The notes below the pieces were generated by a model. It saw nothing but the letters and a program-made list of their open reading frames with translations. It did not search any database and had not been told where the DNA came from. A stretch of 64,000 nt of DNA from positions 806,001 through 870,000 of the forward strand of contig NZ_CP018911.1 in NCBI RefSeq assembly GCF_004000605.1. The letters run 5' to 3'. Each line of letters starts with the position of its first letter. The first letter of the stretch is position 1. This DNA comes from Glycocaulis alkaliphilus. Lineage in GTDB: Bacteria > Pseudomonadota > Alphaproteobacteria > Caulobacterales > Maricaulaceae. Both the position numbers and the translations under genes were made by a program. Below are positions 17,264 to 26,363 of this stretch, piece after piece.

Positions 17264-18675
17264 CTTCTACCCTTCGTATCGCCGTGCTGGCGGCGCTGGC
17301 GGGCAGTTTTTTGCTGGCCGGTTGCTCTGCCGGTGAGCAGCTGTCCCGGCTGAACCCCTTCTCCGGGGGAGGCCGAGACGACCCCAACGCGCCGCCGCGC
17401 GATCAGCGCGTGCCGGTTCTGGGCGTCGGCGAAAGCCTGGAAGTCAGTGGAGACGGCCGGGTTAACCTGCCGCCTGCCTATGTGAACGACCGCTGGCCCC
17501 AGCCGGACGGTTTCCCGACCCATTCCATGCAGCACACGCAGGCGCGCGGCAGCCTGCAGCGCATCTGGCGCGTGGATATCGGGGCCGGTTCCAGCCGCGA
17601 CCGCCGCATCAATGCCCGTCCGGTCGTGCTGGACGGAACGGTTTATACCGTCGATGGCGATGGCCGCGTGACAGCCACCAATGCCGAAACCGGCGCGCGC
17701 CAGTGGCAGGTTCGCCTGACCGCCCGGGACGACGCCGAAGGTGGCGGCATTTCGCTGCCGATTCCGTTTATCGGCCGCGAAGGCGGCGGACCGGACCGCT
17801 ATGCGTTCGGTGCCGGCATCGCCGTTGATGGCGGCCGCGTCTATGTTCACACAGGGCGCCGCTTCCTGGCTGCCCTGAATGCCTCCAACGGCGAAGAGAT
17901 CTGGCGCGAAACGGCGCTCACGCCGCTGATCGCGGCACCTACGGTCGCAGACGGGCGCGTTTACTCGATCACCCATGAAAACGAGCTGATCGCCTTCGAC
18001 GCCTCGTCCGGCAACATCCAGTGGACGCACCGGGCGATTGCCGATTCTGCGCGCCTTCTCACGGCGCCCAGCGTTGCGGTCCTCGGCGATGTCGTCGTCG
18101 CGCCGTTCAGCTCCGGTGAGCTGATCGCGCTGCGTGCGCAGAACGGAACGGTTCTGTGGAGCGACTCGCTCACGCGCGCCGGCGGCCTCACGCCCATGTC
18201 CTCGATCAATGACATCGCCGGATCGCCGGTGATCGGCGGATCGGAAGTCTACGCGCTGAGCCATTCAGGCATCATGGCGTCGTTCGACATGCGCACGGGC
18301 GAACGCAACTGGACACAGCCTGCCAGCGCCCTTCATGCGCCCTGGCTGGCCGGCAATTACCTGTTTGTGCTGACCAGTGAGGCGCAGCTGGTGGCGTTCG
18401 AGCGTCAGACGGGCAACGTGGTCTGGATTACCCAGCTTGAAGCGTTCCGCAATGAGCGCCGCCGCCGTGACCGCATCGCCTGGGCTGGCCCTGTGCTGGC
18501 GGGTAACCGCCTGCTGGCCGCATCCTCGCGCGGTGACCTGGTTATCATCAACCCGGCCGATGGCTCGGTTCAGGAACGGCGCAGTCTCGGTGATCCGGTG
18601 TTTATCGCCCCGGTCATTGCCAATGAGACGGTGTATATCGTGACCGATAGCGGCCGCCTGATCGCGCTGCGATAG
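17260..18675 (+). CDS. bamB: Outer membrane protein assembly factor BamB (lipoprotein)
   Basis: BamB is the beta-propeller lipoprotein of the BAM complex that inserts beta-barrel proteins into the outer membrane. The 471-residue protein starts with a lipoprotein signal peptide ending in the lipobox LLAGC (Cys about residue 22). Repeated PQQ-like blades are visible, for example VDGDGRVTATNAETGARQWQ, AALNASNGEEIWRE, IAFDASSGNIQWTH, ASFDMRTGERNWTQ and VAFERQTGNVVW. It lies between the YfgM-like gene and der, as in other proteobacteria. Confidence 0.95.
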   Translation: MTSTLRIAVLAALAGSFLLAGCSAGEQLSRLNPFSGGGRDDPNAPPRDQRVPVLGVGESLEVSGDGRVNLPPAYVNDRWPQPDGFPTHSMQHTQARGSLQRIWRVDIGAGSSRDRRINARPVVLDGTVYTVDGDGRVTATNAETGARQWQVRLTARDDAEGGGISLPIPFIGREGGGPDRYAFGAGIAVDGGRVYVHTGRRFLAALNASNGEEIWRETALTPLIAAPTVADGRVYSITHENELIAFDASSGNIQWTHRAIADSARLLTAPSVAVLGDVVVAPFSSGELIALRAQNGTVLWSDSLTRAGGLTPMSSINDIAGSPVIGGSEVYALSHSGIMASFDMRTGERNWTQPASALHAPWLAGNYLFVLTSEAQLVAFERQTGNVVWITQLEAFRNERRRRDRIAWAGPVLAGNRLLAASSRGDLVIINPADGSVQERRSLGDPVFIAPVIANETVYIVTDSGRLIALR

Positions 18676-18698
18676 AGAAAGGTACGGGAGCCTCTCCC

Positions 18699-20063
18699 AT
18701 GTCTCCCGAACGTATAGCCAGCCTTGCCATTGTCGGCAGGCCCAATGTCGGCAAGTCCACCCTGTTCAATCGCTTGGCAGGCAAGCCCCTTGCCATGGTC
18801 GATGACCGGCCCGGCGTCACGCGCGACCGGCGCGAGGCGCGCGGGCGGCTGGGCGATCTCGAGCTGCGCCTGGTCGATACGGCCGGCTATGAGGACAAGG
18901 AAACCGGCATCGAAGTGCGCATGCGCCAGCAGACCGAGATCGCGCTGGCCGAAGCCGATGTCTGCCTGTTCCTGATCGATGGCCGGGAGGGCGTTACTGC
19001 GCTCGACCAGCGTTTTGGCGAGCTGCTGCGCCGTGCCTCCAAGCCAGTCATCCTTCTGGTCAACAAGGCCGAAGGCAAGCAGGGCGATGAGGGCATTCTG
19101 GAAGCCTGGAATCTGGGGCTCGGCGAACCCATCCCCATCTCGGCGGCCCATGGCGAGGGTATGGGCGATCTCTATCAGGCCATCCGCGCCGCGCTTGGCG
19201 AGGCAGGGATAGATGATGGGCCTACGCCCGATACCGATGAGGAGGAAGGCGCGCCTTTGCGCATTGCCGTGGCGGGGCGGCCCAATGTCGGCAAATCCAC
19301 CCTCATCAATGCGCTGATCGGTCAGGAACGGCTGATTACCGGGCCGGAAGCGGGCCTGACGCGCGATGCGATCGCCGTCGACTGGCTATGGGATGGTCAG
19401 CGTGTGCGCCTCCACGATACGGCGGGGCTGCGAAAGCGCGGCAAGGTGGATGACCGGCTGGAGCGCATGAGCGCCGCTGACACGCTCCGCGCCATCAAGT
19501 TTGCCGAAATCGTACTTTTGCTGGTCGACGCCGAACACCCGCTCGAAAAGCAGGATCTCACCATTGCTGACCGCGTGGAGAGCGAGGGGCGTGGCCTGAT
19601 CGTGCTCGTCACCAAATGGGATCTGGTCAAGGAGAAGCAGGCGATGCTTGCCGAGCTGCGCGAGGAGTTCGAGCGCATGCTGCCGCAGGTGCGCGGTGCG
19701 CCGCTCATCCCTGTGTCGGCGCTGACCGGCTTTGGCCTCGACAAGATCATGCCGGCGGTCGTGGCCCTGCACAAGAACTGGTCGGTGAAGGTCAAGACGC
19801 GCGACCTCAATGACTGGCTGGCCGAGATGGTGGCCCGCCACCCGCCGCCTGCGGTGGACGGCAAGCGCATCCGCCCCAAATACATGGCCCAGACCAAGGC
19901 TCGCCCGCCCACCTTCGTGCTGATGGCCTCGCGGGCAGGAAAACTGCCCGACAGCTACAAGCGCTATCTGGTCAATGGTCTGCGCGAGGCGTTCGAGCTG
20001 CCGGGCGTACCGATCCGCCTGATCGTGAAGGCGGGCAAGAACCCGTATGCGGATAAGGGGTAG
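18699..20063 (+). CDS. der: Ribosome-assembly GTPase Der (EngA)
   Basis: Der is an essential tandem GTPase needed for 50S subunit maturation. The 454-residue protein has two G domains, each with a P-loop GRPNVGKST (about 13-21 and 193-201), DTAGYE and DTAGLR G3 motifs, and NKAE and TKWD G4 motifs, followed by the KH-like C-terminal domain (KYMAQTKARPPTFVLMAS). A GGGAG site lies before the ATG. It is 23 bp after bamB, so probably in one transcript with it. Confidence 0.98.
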   Translation: MSPERIASLAIVGRPNVGKSTLFNRLAGKPLAMVDDRPGVTRDRREARGRLGDLELRLVDTAGYEDKETGIEVRMRQQTEIALAEADVCLFLIDGREGVTALDQRFGELLRRASKPVILLVNKAEGKQGDEGILEAWNLGLGEPIPISAAHGEGMGDLYQAIRAALGEAGIDDGPTPDTDEEEGAPLRIAVAGRPNVGKSTLINALIGQERLITGPEAGLTRDAIAVDWLWDGQRVRLHDTAGLRKRGKVDDRLERMSAADTLRAIKFAEIVLLLVDAEHPLEKQDLTIADRVESEGRGLIVLVTKWDLVKEKQAMLAELREEFERMLPQVRGAPLIPVSALTGFGLDKIMPAVVALHKNWSVKVKTRDLNDWLAEMVARHPPPAVDGKRIRPKYMAQTKARPPTFVLMASRAGKLPDSYKRYLVNGLREAFELPGVPIRLIVKAGKNPYADKG

Positions 20064-20616
20064 GGGAAAAACCCACTCGCCCTCATCCTGAGGGGCTTCG
20101 TCAGAAGCCGTCTCGAAGGGCGAGGGCGCTCGACCCGAAATGACCAATGCCGGTTATGATTTGCGGTGTCTCCCCCCGTTCACGGGGGGAGTGCCGCGAA
20201 GCGGCGAGGGGGGAACTCATAATAAAACATCCCCCCTCCGTCTCGCTTGCGCTCGACACCTCCCCCGTAAACGGGGGAGGACATCCCATCTTTTCCTGAT
20301 GCTCCGCACATTCGTGCGTCGCTGCGGGCAATCCCCGATCAAGCCGGGGGTTCGCGGAACATCGCAACGCGGATGCGTTGCGGAACCAAAAGAGGCATGG
20401 GTTCCCCGGACGGCTAAAGCCGCCGGGGAATGACAAGGATTGGCGTTTTCCGGCCAAAAAGTTCTGATCAGCCGAAAAAGCGCACAAGTCTGCGCCTGTC
20501 CCGGCCTGCAGGGCTGTGACGCCGCGTCGTATCAACGCCATAGGATACCACACACCGCACTTATCCGGCGGGCCGGGTCTGGTGGTATATTCGTATATGG
20601 GACGGCAGAGCGCGGG
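20064..20616. other. 553-bp gene-free region with several palindromic repeats
   Basis: No credible gene is seen between der and the converging dehydrogenase gene. Distinct inverted repeats follow one another: a GGCTTC/GAAGCC-centred repeat at about 20078-20128; the 20169-20280 element annotated separately; CCCCG/CGGGG at 20333-20349; a 20-bp palindrome CGCAACGC-GGAT-GCGTTGCG at 20363-20382; and a long TTCCCCGG.../...CCGGGGAA dyad at 20402-20430. Sequences of this kind occur in high copy between genes in Alphaproteobacteria. The last 180 bp before 20617 show nothing I could identify. Confidence 0.75.
20169..20280 (+). repeat. Intergenic palindromic repeat, copy A (shorter form)
   Basis: The 112-bp element begins TCTCCCCCCGTTCACGGGGG and ends CCTCCCCCGTAAACGGGGGA, so both ends are C-run/G-run hairpins and roughly inverted copies of each other. 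An inner CCGCGAAGCGG hairpin lies next to the left end. It is in the same orientation as the copy at 54438-54567 but lacks the GTTCGTCGCTCCGCGCCT segment found there. A REP or MITE-like intergenic family is the best description. Confidence 0.85.
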
Positions 20617-21333
20617 TTACTGGCCAGCCCTTACCACTTCGCCATGGCGGGCCTCGGCAGGCGAGGACAGCTCCACGATCAGCGGCGTGACGGTTTCCGG
20701 CAGCGGCACGCTTTGCGGGTCTTCGCCCGGCACGGCGCGGGTGCGCATGGCGGTGCGCATGCGGCCCGGATCGAGAAGGTTCACCCGGATAGCGCCGCCA
20801 GCAAGCTCTGCGGCCCAGCTTTTCACCAGCGCCTCAAGGCCTGCCTTCGACGCGCCATAGGCGGCCCAGTAGGCGCGCGTCTGCGCGCTGTCAGACGTGG
20901 TGACGAACACGGCGCGGCCAGCGTCTGATTTGCGCAGGAGCGGCTCGAATGCGCGGATCAGGCGGGCCGGGGCGACGAGGTTCACCGCCAGCACTTCGTT
21001 CCAGGTCTTGGACGGTATCTGATGGGCGGGCATCAGCTTGCCGAGCGCGCCGGCATTGGCCACCAGAATGTCGAGCTTGCCCCAGCGTTCGGCGACGGCT
21101 TCGGCCAGCTTCTCGATGCCGTCCGGTGCCATCAAATCCATCGGCACCAGCGTGACAGAGCCGCCAGCCGCGCTGATTTCATCATCAAGCGCTTCCAGCC
21201 CGCCGCGCGTGCGGGCGGTGGCGATAACGTGTGCGCCGGCAGCGGCAAGGGCCTTGGCCGTGGCATGGCCAAGGCCGCGCGAGGCGCCGGTGACGAGTGC
21301 CACGCGCCCGGAGAGGGAGTTGTTTTCGGTCAT
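20617..21333 (-). CDS. Short-chain dehydrogenase/reductase family oxidoreductase
   Basis: A 238-residue classical SDR. The nucleotide-binding TGASRGLG motif is near residue 16, NAG occurs in VANAGALG, and the catalytic Tyr/Lys pair is in YWAAYGASKAGLEALVKSWA; RVNLLDPGRMRTAMR matches the usual PG motif region. The substrate is unknown. The start ATG overlaps the purF stop by 4 bp, and this gene closes the dnaB-to-purF minus-strand series. It converges with der across the repeat cluster. Confidence 0.9.
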   Translation of the reverse strand: MTENNSLSGRVALVTGASRGLGHATAKALAAAGAHVIATARTRGGLEALDDEISAAGGSVTLVPMDLMAPDGIEKLAEAVAERWGKLDILVANAGALGKLMPAHQIPSKTWNEVLAVNLVAPARLIRAFEPLLRKSDAGRAVFVTTSDSAQTRAYWAAYGASKAGLEALVKSWAAELAGGAIRVNLLDPGRMRTAMRTRAVPGEDPQSVPLPETVTPLIVELSSPAEARHGEVVRAGQ

Positions 21334-22808
21334 GCGTCCACGAGCAGGGAAAGTTGCTGGTCCTTGGCGGAGCTGGCCCGGTCGCGGTCTGCGAGCCGGG
21401 TGGGATACTCGCCGGTGAAATAATGGTCTGCCAGTTGCGGCTGGTCGTCATTGCGCGGTGCGTCACACACCGCCCAGTAGAGGCCCTCGACAGACAGGAA
21501 TCCGAGGGAATCGCATTCCAGCAGCGTGCGCATGCGCTCAGGATCATGGCTGGCCGCCATGAGTTCCTCGCGCATCGGCATGTCGATGCCGTAAAAGTCC
21601 GGGTGGGTGATGGGCGGGCAGGCCGAGCGGAAATGCACTTCGGTGGCTCCGGCCTCGCGTACCATGCGCACGATTTTCTTCGAGGTGGTGCCGCGCACGA
21701 TGGAATCGTCGATCAGCAGGACGCGCTTGCCCTTCAGTACAGCAGCATTGGCCGCATGCTTGCGCCGTACGCCCAGATCACGCTTGGCCTGTGTCGGCTG
21801 GATGAAGGTACGGCCCACAAAGTGCGCGCGGATAATCCCCAGATCGAACGGCTTGCCGATCTTCTCGGCATAACCCAGCGCCGCAGCGATGCCGCTATCG
21901 GGAACCGGCACGACCACATCAATGTCGGCGGGCGCTTCTTCGGCAAGCCTGCGTCCCATGCGCTTGCGCGCGTCATAGACAGACCGCCCCGCAATCACCG
22001 AATCAGGCCGGGCAAAATAGATATACTCAAAGGCACAGGGGCGCGGCGGACGCGCCGGCGCGTAGCGCACGCTCTCAATGCCATTATCGCTGATGATGAC
22101 GGCCTCGCCCGGCTCGATCTCGCGGATCAGGCGCGCACCGATCATGTCCAGCGCGCAGGTCTCGCTGGCGAGGATCACCGCGCCTTCCAGCTCGCCCATC
22201 ACGAGCGGCCGGATGCCGAACGGGTCGCGTGCGCCAATCAGCTTGTCATTGGAAATGGCAACCAGCGCGAAGGCGCCCTCGACCTGTTTGAGCGCATGCA
22301 GGAGCCGGTCAGCCGATTTGGTCTTGCGCGAACGAGCCGCCAGCTGCAGCACGACTTCAGTGTCGGACGTGGACTGGAAGATGGCGCCAGCCTGCACCAG
22401 CTCCTCGCGCAGTATGCGCGCATTGGTCAGATTGCCGTTATGCGCGATGGCGAGCCCGCCGCCGCGTACATCGGCGTAAAGCGGCTGCACATTGCGCAGC
22501 ACCGGCGCGCCGGAGGTGGAATAGCGCACATGCCCGATAGCCATGGAGCCTGCCAGCTGGTCGAGCCTTACCGGATCGGTGAAATGATCGGCGACCAGCC
22601 CCTGATGGCGCTCCGAGTGGAAGCGGCCATTATCATAGCTGGTGATGCCGCACGCTTCCTGACCGCGATGCTGCAGGGCCTGCAGGCCGAAAGCGGCCAG
22701 TACGGCGGCCTTGTCGGCGCCGCGCACCCCGAACACGCCGCATTCTTCGCGCGCTCGGTCGGTTACCGGATCATAGGTGAGGGTCGGCAAAGGGGGCGAT
22801 GCGGGCAT
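21330..22808 (-). CDS. purF: Amidophosphoribosyltransferase
   Basis: PurF makes 5-phosphoribosylamine from PRPP and glutamine, the first step of de novo purine synthesis. The 492-residue protein has a short propeptide before the catalytic Cys (EECGVFGV, about residue 23), the class II glutaminase core (GHVRYSTSG, AIAHNGNLTNA), and the phosphoribosyltransferase half with the PRPP loop VLLIDDSIVRGTTS. It follows cvpA, as in many proteobacteria, and overlaps the SDR gene. Confidence 0.97.
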   Translation of the reverse strand: MPASPPLPTLTYDPVTDRAREECGVFGVRGADKAAVLAAFGLQALQHRGQEACGITSYDNGRFHSERHQGLVADHFTDPVRLDQLAGSMAIGHVRYSTSGAPVLRNVQPLYADVRGGGLAIAHNGNLTNARILREELVQAGAIFQSTSDTEVVLQLAARSRKTKSADRLLHALKQVEGAFALVAISNDKLIGARDPFGIRPLVMGELEGAVILASETCALDMIGARLIREIEPGEAVIISDNGIESVRYAPARPPRPCAFEYIYFARPDSVIAGRSVYDARKRMGRRLAEEAPADIDVVVPVPDSGIAAALGYAEKIGKPFDLGIIRAHFVGRTFIQPTQAKRDLGVRRKHAANAAVLKGKRVLLIDDSIVRGTTSKKIVRMVREAGATEVHFRSACPPITHPDFYGIDMPMREELMAASHDPERMRTLLECDSLGFLSVEGLYWAVCDAPRNDDQPQLADHYFTGEYPTRLADRDRASSAKDQQLSLLVDA

Positions 22809-22828
22809 CCGAACCTCGATAGAAGCGG

Positions 22829-23422
22829 CTAATCGGGATTTGTGGACCGGATAAGCCTGTCCAGAGCCTCGCGGTCAAGGTCTTCATCAGTGGGCGGTGC
22901 ATCTGGCGCTTCACTTTCGCGTGCGCCTTCGGCCCAGGAGCCTTCCGGAGCAAGGCGTTGCAGCAGCGTCGCTGTAGCATTGGCCAGCGGGTATATGCGC
23001 GCGCCCTGCAGCCATTCGGGCTGTGCGCCCGGCAGGGTGTTGCGGAACACCAGCACGAACAGGCCCAGAAGGACGAGGCCGCGCACCAGTCCGAAAACGA
23101 ATCCCAGCGAGCGGTCGATGACGTTCACGTCCTCGCCTGCCTTGGCATTGGGCTGCAGGGAGGAGGTGACGAAGCTGACCGCCAGATAGACCAGGATGAA
23201 CACGCCCGCGAGGGCAATGATGTTGGCGATCAGCGGCGAACCCAGCAGGCCTTCCAGCAATCCGGCAAAGACCGGACGGCTCCAGAGCGCGGCCAGCGCG
23301 GCGGCGACAAAGGCGGCAATGGTTAGCGCCTCACGCACGAAACCGCGCATGAGCGCCAGTATGCCTGACACGAAAAGCACCAGAAGTGCGAACAGGTCAA
23401 AGCCTGCAAGACCGGCTTCCAT
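22829..23422 (-). CDS. cvpA: CvpA family membrane protein
   Basis: A 197-residue membrane protein with four hydrophobic segments: DLFALLVLFVSGILALMRGFVREAL, AAFVAAALAALWSRP, LIANIIALAGVFILVYLAVSFV and LGFVFGLVRGLVLLGLFVLVF. The RGFVREAL motif after helix one and DRSLGFVFGLVRG are CvpA signatures. The C-terminus is acidic. CvpA is linked to colicin V production and envelope stress in enterics and is commonly next to purF, as here (20 bp apart). Confidence 0.92.
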   Translation of the reverse strand: MEAGLAGFDLFALLVLFVSGILALMRGFVREALTIAAFVAAALAALWSRPVFAGLLEGLLGSPLIANIIALAGVFILVYLAVSFVTSSLQPNAKAGEDVNVIDRSLGFVFGLVRGLVLLGLFVLVFRNTLPGAQPEWLQGARIYPLANATATLLQRLAPEGSWAEGARESEAPDAPPTDEDLDREALDRLIRSTNPD

Positions 23423-23432
23423 CGCAATCCCC

Positions 23433-24803
23433 CTATTGCGGTCCCGGATCGAGCCGGGAGACCAGTGTATGCACTGTATCGATTCCCGTCACCTCCAGAC
23501 CCGCGCCTTCGACGCCAGCCGGTACAATCGCGCGCGAAAAGCCCAGCTTTGCCGCTTCTTTCAGGCGTGCTTCGGCCCGGCCTACCTTGCGCACTTCGCC
23601 TGATAGCGCGATCTCGCCAAACACCACGCCTTCAGCGGGCAGGGCGACATCAAAGGCCGAGGAAATCAGTGCCGCAGCCACGGCGAGATCGGCGGCGGGT
23701 TCAGCGATTTTCAGCCCGCCTGCAACGTTCAGATAGACATCCTTGCCGCCAAACCCCAGCCCGCAGCGTGCCTCCAGCACGGCCAGCACCATGGCAAGGC
23801 GCCCCGAATCCCAGCCCACCACGGCCCGGCGCGGCGTGCCGAAGGCTGCCGGCGCCACAAGAGCCTGTATCTCGGTGAGGACCGGGCGCGTGCCTTCCAT
23901 GCCGGCAAACACGGCGGCGCCCGGCGCTGCGCTGCCGCGCCCATCGAGGAAGAGGGCAGAGGGGTTGGCGACCTCGCCAAGCCCGGCATCACTCATCTCG
24001 AATACGCCGATCTCGTCGGTCGGGCCGAAGCGGTTCTTCACGGCGCGCAAGATTCGGAACTGATGCGAGCGCTCACCCTCGAAATAGAGCACCGCATCGA
24101 CCATGTGCTCGACCACGCGCGGGCCGGCGATCTGGCCATCCTTGGTGACGTGGCCGACAAGGATGACGATCGTGCCGCGCTTCTTGGCGAAGCGCACCAG
24201 CTCCTGCGCACAGGCGCGAACCTGGGCGACCGTGCCCGGTGCTGCGGCGAGCTGGTCTGACCATAGCGTCTGGATGGAATCGAGAATGGCGATGGCGGGC
24301 GGCGCGCTTTTCAGCCCGTCCAGAATGCTTTCCAGCGACGTTTCGGCCGCCAGCTCGACGGGCGCGTCGGCCAGCCCGAGCCTGCGGGCGCGGCGGCGCA
24401 CCTGATCGGCGGCCTCCTCGCCAGAGATATAGACGGCGCGCTGACCCACCCGCGCCAGCCGTGCTGCGGCCTGCAGGAGAAGCGTGGATTTGCCGATACC
24501 GGGATCACCGCCCACCAGCACGGCAGAGCCGGGCACCAGCCCGCCGCCTGCCACGCGGTCAAATTCGGCCATGCCGGTTTCAAACCGGGCGGGATCATCG
24601 GTGGCACTGCCCAGATCCACCAGTTCGAGGCGCGCCCGGCGGGAGCCGGTGCGTTTGGGCGCGCTGGCCTGCGTGCCCAGAGGCGCTGACTGGGTCTCTT
24701 CCTGCAGCGTGTTCCATGAGCCGCAATCATCGCAGCGCCCGGCCCATTTGGCATGGACCGCCCCGCAGGACTGGCAGACATAGACGGTGTCGGAACGGGC
24801 CAA
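23433..24803 (-). CDS. radA: DNA repair protein RadA
   Basis: RadA is a RecA-related helicase that processes recombination intermediates. A four-Cys zinc finger (CQSC...CDDC) opens the 456-residue protein, followed by the Walker A GDPGIGKSTLL, the RadA-specific KNRFG motif (VKNRFGPTDE) and a Lon-like C-terminal domain (GGLKIAEPAADLAVAAAL). I chose the TTG at 24803, seven bases after GGAGA, because it begins the family-typical M-A-R-S-D-T-V-Y-V-C; a longer frame reaches into the space after mlaF. Confidence 0.96.
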   Translation of the reverse strand: MARSDTVYVCQSCGAVHAKWAGRCDDCGSWNTLQEETQSAPLGTQASAPKRTGSRRARLELVDLGSATDDPARFETGMAEFDRVAGGGLVPGSAVLVGGDPGIGKSTLLLQAAARLARVGQRAVYISGEEAADQVRRRARRLGLADAPVELAAETSLESILDGLKSAPPAIAILDSIQTLWSDQLAAAPGTVAQVRACAQELVRFAKKRGTIVILVGHVTKDGQIAGPRVVEHMVDAVLYFEGERSHQFRILRAVKNRFGPTDEIGVFEMSDAGLGEVANPSALFLDGRGSAAPGAAVFAGMEGTRPVLTEIQALVAPAAFGTPRRAVVGWDSGRLAMVLAVLEARCGLGFGGKDVYLNVAGGLKIAEPAADLAVAAALISSAFDVALPAEGVVFGEIALSGEVRKVGRAEARLKEAAKLGFSRAIVPAGVEGAGLEVTGIDTVHTLVSRLDPGPQ

Positions 24804-24832
24804 ATCAGGTCTCCGGCTGGCGCCTGGGCGGT

Positions 24833-25582
24833 TTAGTCGTTGATAGACCGGCCTTGCACGAAGGCGCACACGGCTGGGTCGGCGCAGGCATCGATGCCAT
24901 CCAGCCCGCCGCGCCAGCGTATCTTGCCGTCCTCGATCATCGCCACCTCGTCAGCAATCATGCGCATGGAGGCCATGTCGTGGGTGATGGTGACGGCGGT
25001 TGCGCCCAGCGACTTCACCTGCCGCACGATCAGCCGGTTGATGACGTCTGCCGTGACCGGATCAAGCCCGGTGGTCGGCTCATCAAAGAACAGGATGGCA
25101 GGCCGGGTGACGATGGCGCGCGCCAGGGATGCGCGTTTCAGCATGCCGCCGGACAGCTCGCGCGGGGCGCGGTTGGCGACATCGGGTTCAAGGTCCACCT
25201 GCTCCAGCGCCTCGATCGCGCGGGCGCGCGCTTCGGCGCGCTTCATCTTGTGGGCTTTCAGCAGTTTGAACGCGACATTCTCCCAGACGGTCAGGGAGTC
25301 AAACAGCGCGCCGGACTGGAAGAGCATGCCGATCTGGTCAAGACCGGGATCAGACGGGTCGCCGGGGCGGACCTTCTGGCCGTCAATCTCGACATGGCCC
25401 TTGTCCGGCGCGATCAGCCCCAGAGCGGTCTTGATCGTCACCGACTTGCCGGTGCCCGATCCGCCGATAATGACCAGCGATTTGCCCTCGTAAGCTTCCA
25501 GCGACAGCCCGTCGAGCACGGTCCGGTTGCCGAAGCGCTTGGTGACATTCTTCCACGCGATTTTGACGGTGCCGCTCATCAT
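24833..25582 (-). CDS. mlaF: Mla-type ABC transporter ATP-binding protein
   Basis: ATPase of a phospholipid-trafficking (Mla/Ttg2-like) ABC system, 249 residues. Walker A GGSGTGKS, the signature LSGGMLKRASLARAI, the Walker B ILFFDEPTTGLDP and a switch His (ITHD) are all present, with MlaF-like features such as IAPDKGHVEIDGQ. The ATGATG start at 25582 follows an AGGGGG site, 7 bp after the stop of mlaE. The MlaD-like substrate-binding protein usually found downstream is absent; radA follows instead. Confidence 0.93.
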   Translation of the reverse strand: MMSGTVKIAWKNVTKRFGNRTVLDGLSLEAYEGKSLVIIGGSGTGKSVTIKTALGLIAPDKGHVEIDGQKVRPGDPSDPGLDQIGMLFQSGALFDSLTVWENVAFKLLKAHKMKRAEARARAIEALEQVDLEPDVANRAPRELSGGMLKRASLARAIVTRPAILFFDEPTTGLDPVTADVINRLIVRQVKSLGATAVTITHDMASMRMIADEVAMIEDGKIRWRGGLDGIDACADPAVCAFVQGRSIND

Positions 25583-25589
25583 CGCCCCC

Positions 25590-26363
25590 TTACACAAACA
25601 TCGAGGTGAGGATGAAATTGGCGGCGAATATCAGCATGGCGGCTGACACCACCGCATGGGTGGCCGCCCGGCCAACCCCTTGCGCCCCGCCTTGCGCGTG
25701 ATAGCCGTGATAGCAGCCCATCAGGGTCAGCAGAAAGCCGAACACGGCCGCCTTGATGAGGCCGGAGATCACATCCCAGCGTTCAAGAATGTCTGCCGAA
25801 TTGCGCACATAGACGGTCGGATCAAATTCCAGCGTTGTTACGCCGACCAGAAACCCGCCGAATATGCCGATCACGTCCGCCACCAGCACCAGCAGGGGCA
25901 GCACGACGATCCCGGCCAGCACGCGCGGCACCACAAGGAAGCGCATCGGGTCGATGGTCAGGGTGTGCAGGGCATCAATCTGCTCGGTCGCGCGCATCGC
26001 GCCAATCTCCGCAGCAATGCCCGAAGAGACCCGCCCGGCCAGCATCAGCGCGGCAATGACCGGGCCGAGCTCGCGCACAATGCCAAGGGCCACAATGTTG
26101 GGCACAAAGCTTTCCGCATTGAAGCGTTCGCCGCCGACATAAATGTTCAGCGCCAGTGCCGCGCCCGTAAACAGCGCCGTCAGGCCCACCACAGGCAGGG
26201 ACAGAAAGCCGATGCGCACCAGCTGCTGGGTGAACTGGCCGAAAAAGAACGGCCCGATAATGGCGCGCAGGCTGAGGCCGGCGAAAATCGCGATCGCACC
26301 GATGGACCGCAGGAGTGACAGCACACCTCGGCCAAGGGCTCTGACGGGATTAAGCAGTGTCAT
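25590..26363 (-). CDS. mlaE: Mla-type ABC transporter permease
   Basis: A 257-residue permease of the MlaE family that works with MlaF in lipid transport between inner and outer membranes. Family features are FFFGQFTQQLVRIGFLSLPVVGLTALFTGAALAL, a central ELGPVIAALMLAGRVSSGIAAEIGAM and the C-terminal GCYHGYHAQGGAQGVGRAATHAVV. Five or six membrane helices are predicted. It overlaps the end of alr by 4 bp, so the alr-mlaE-mlaF set is translationally coupled. Confidence 0.95.
   Translation of the reverse strand: MTLLNPVRALGRGVLSLLRSIGAIAIFAGLSLRAIIGPFFFGQFTQQLVRIGFLSLPVVGLTALFTGAALALNIYVGGERFNAESFVPNIVALGIVRELGPVIAALMLAGRVSSGIAAEIGAMRATEQIDALHTLTIDPMRFLVVPRVLAGIVVLPLLVLVADVIGIFGGFLVGVTTLEFDPTVYVRNSADILERWDVISGLIKAAVFGFLLTLMGCYHGYHAQGGAQGVGRAATHAVVSAAMLIFAANFILTSMFV

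Noticed and set aside
17062-18264. 400-codon open frame on the minus strand
   Set aside because: Antisense to bamB; composition and lack of motifs mark it as a shadow.
21297-22832. 511-codon open frame on the plus strand
   Set aside because: It lies wholly antisense to purF, which has all family motifs; the frame has no recognisable domains and is a high-GC shadow.
24239-25609. 456-codon open frame on the plus strand
   Set aside because: Antisense to radA and mlaF, rich in Arg, His and Gly as expected for a shadow frame.
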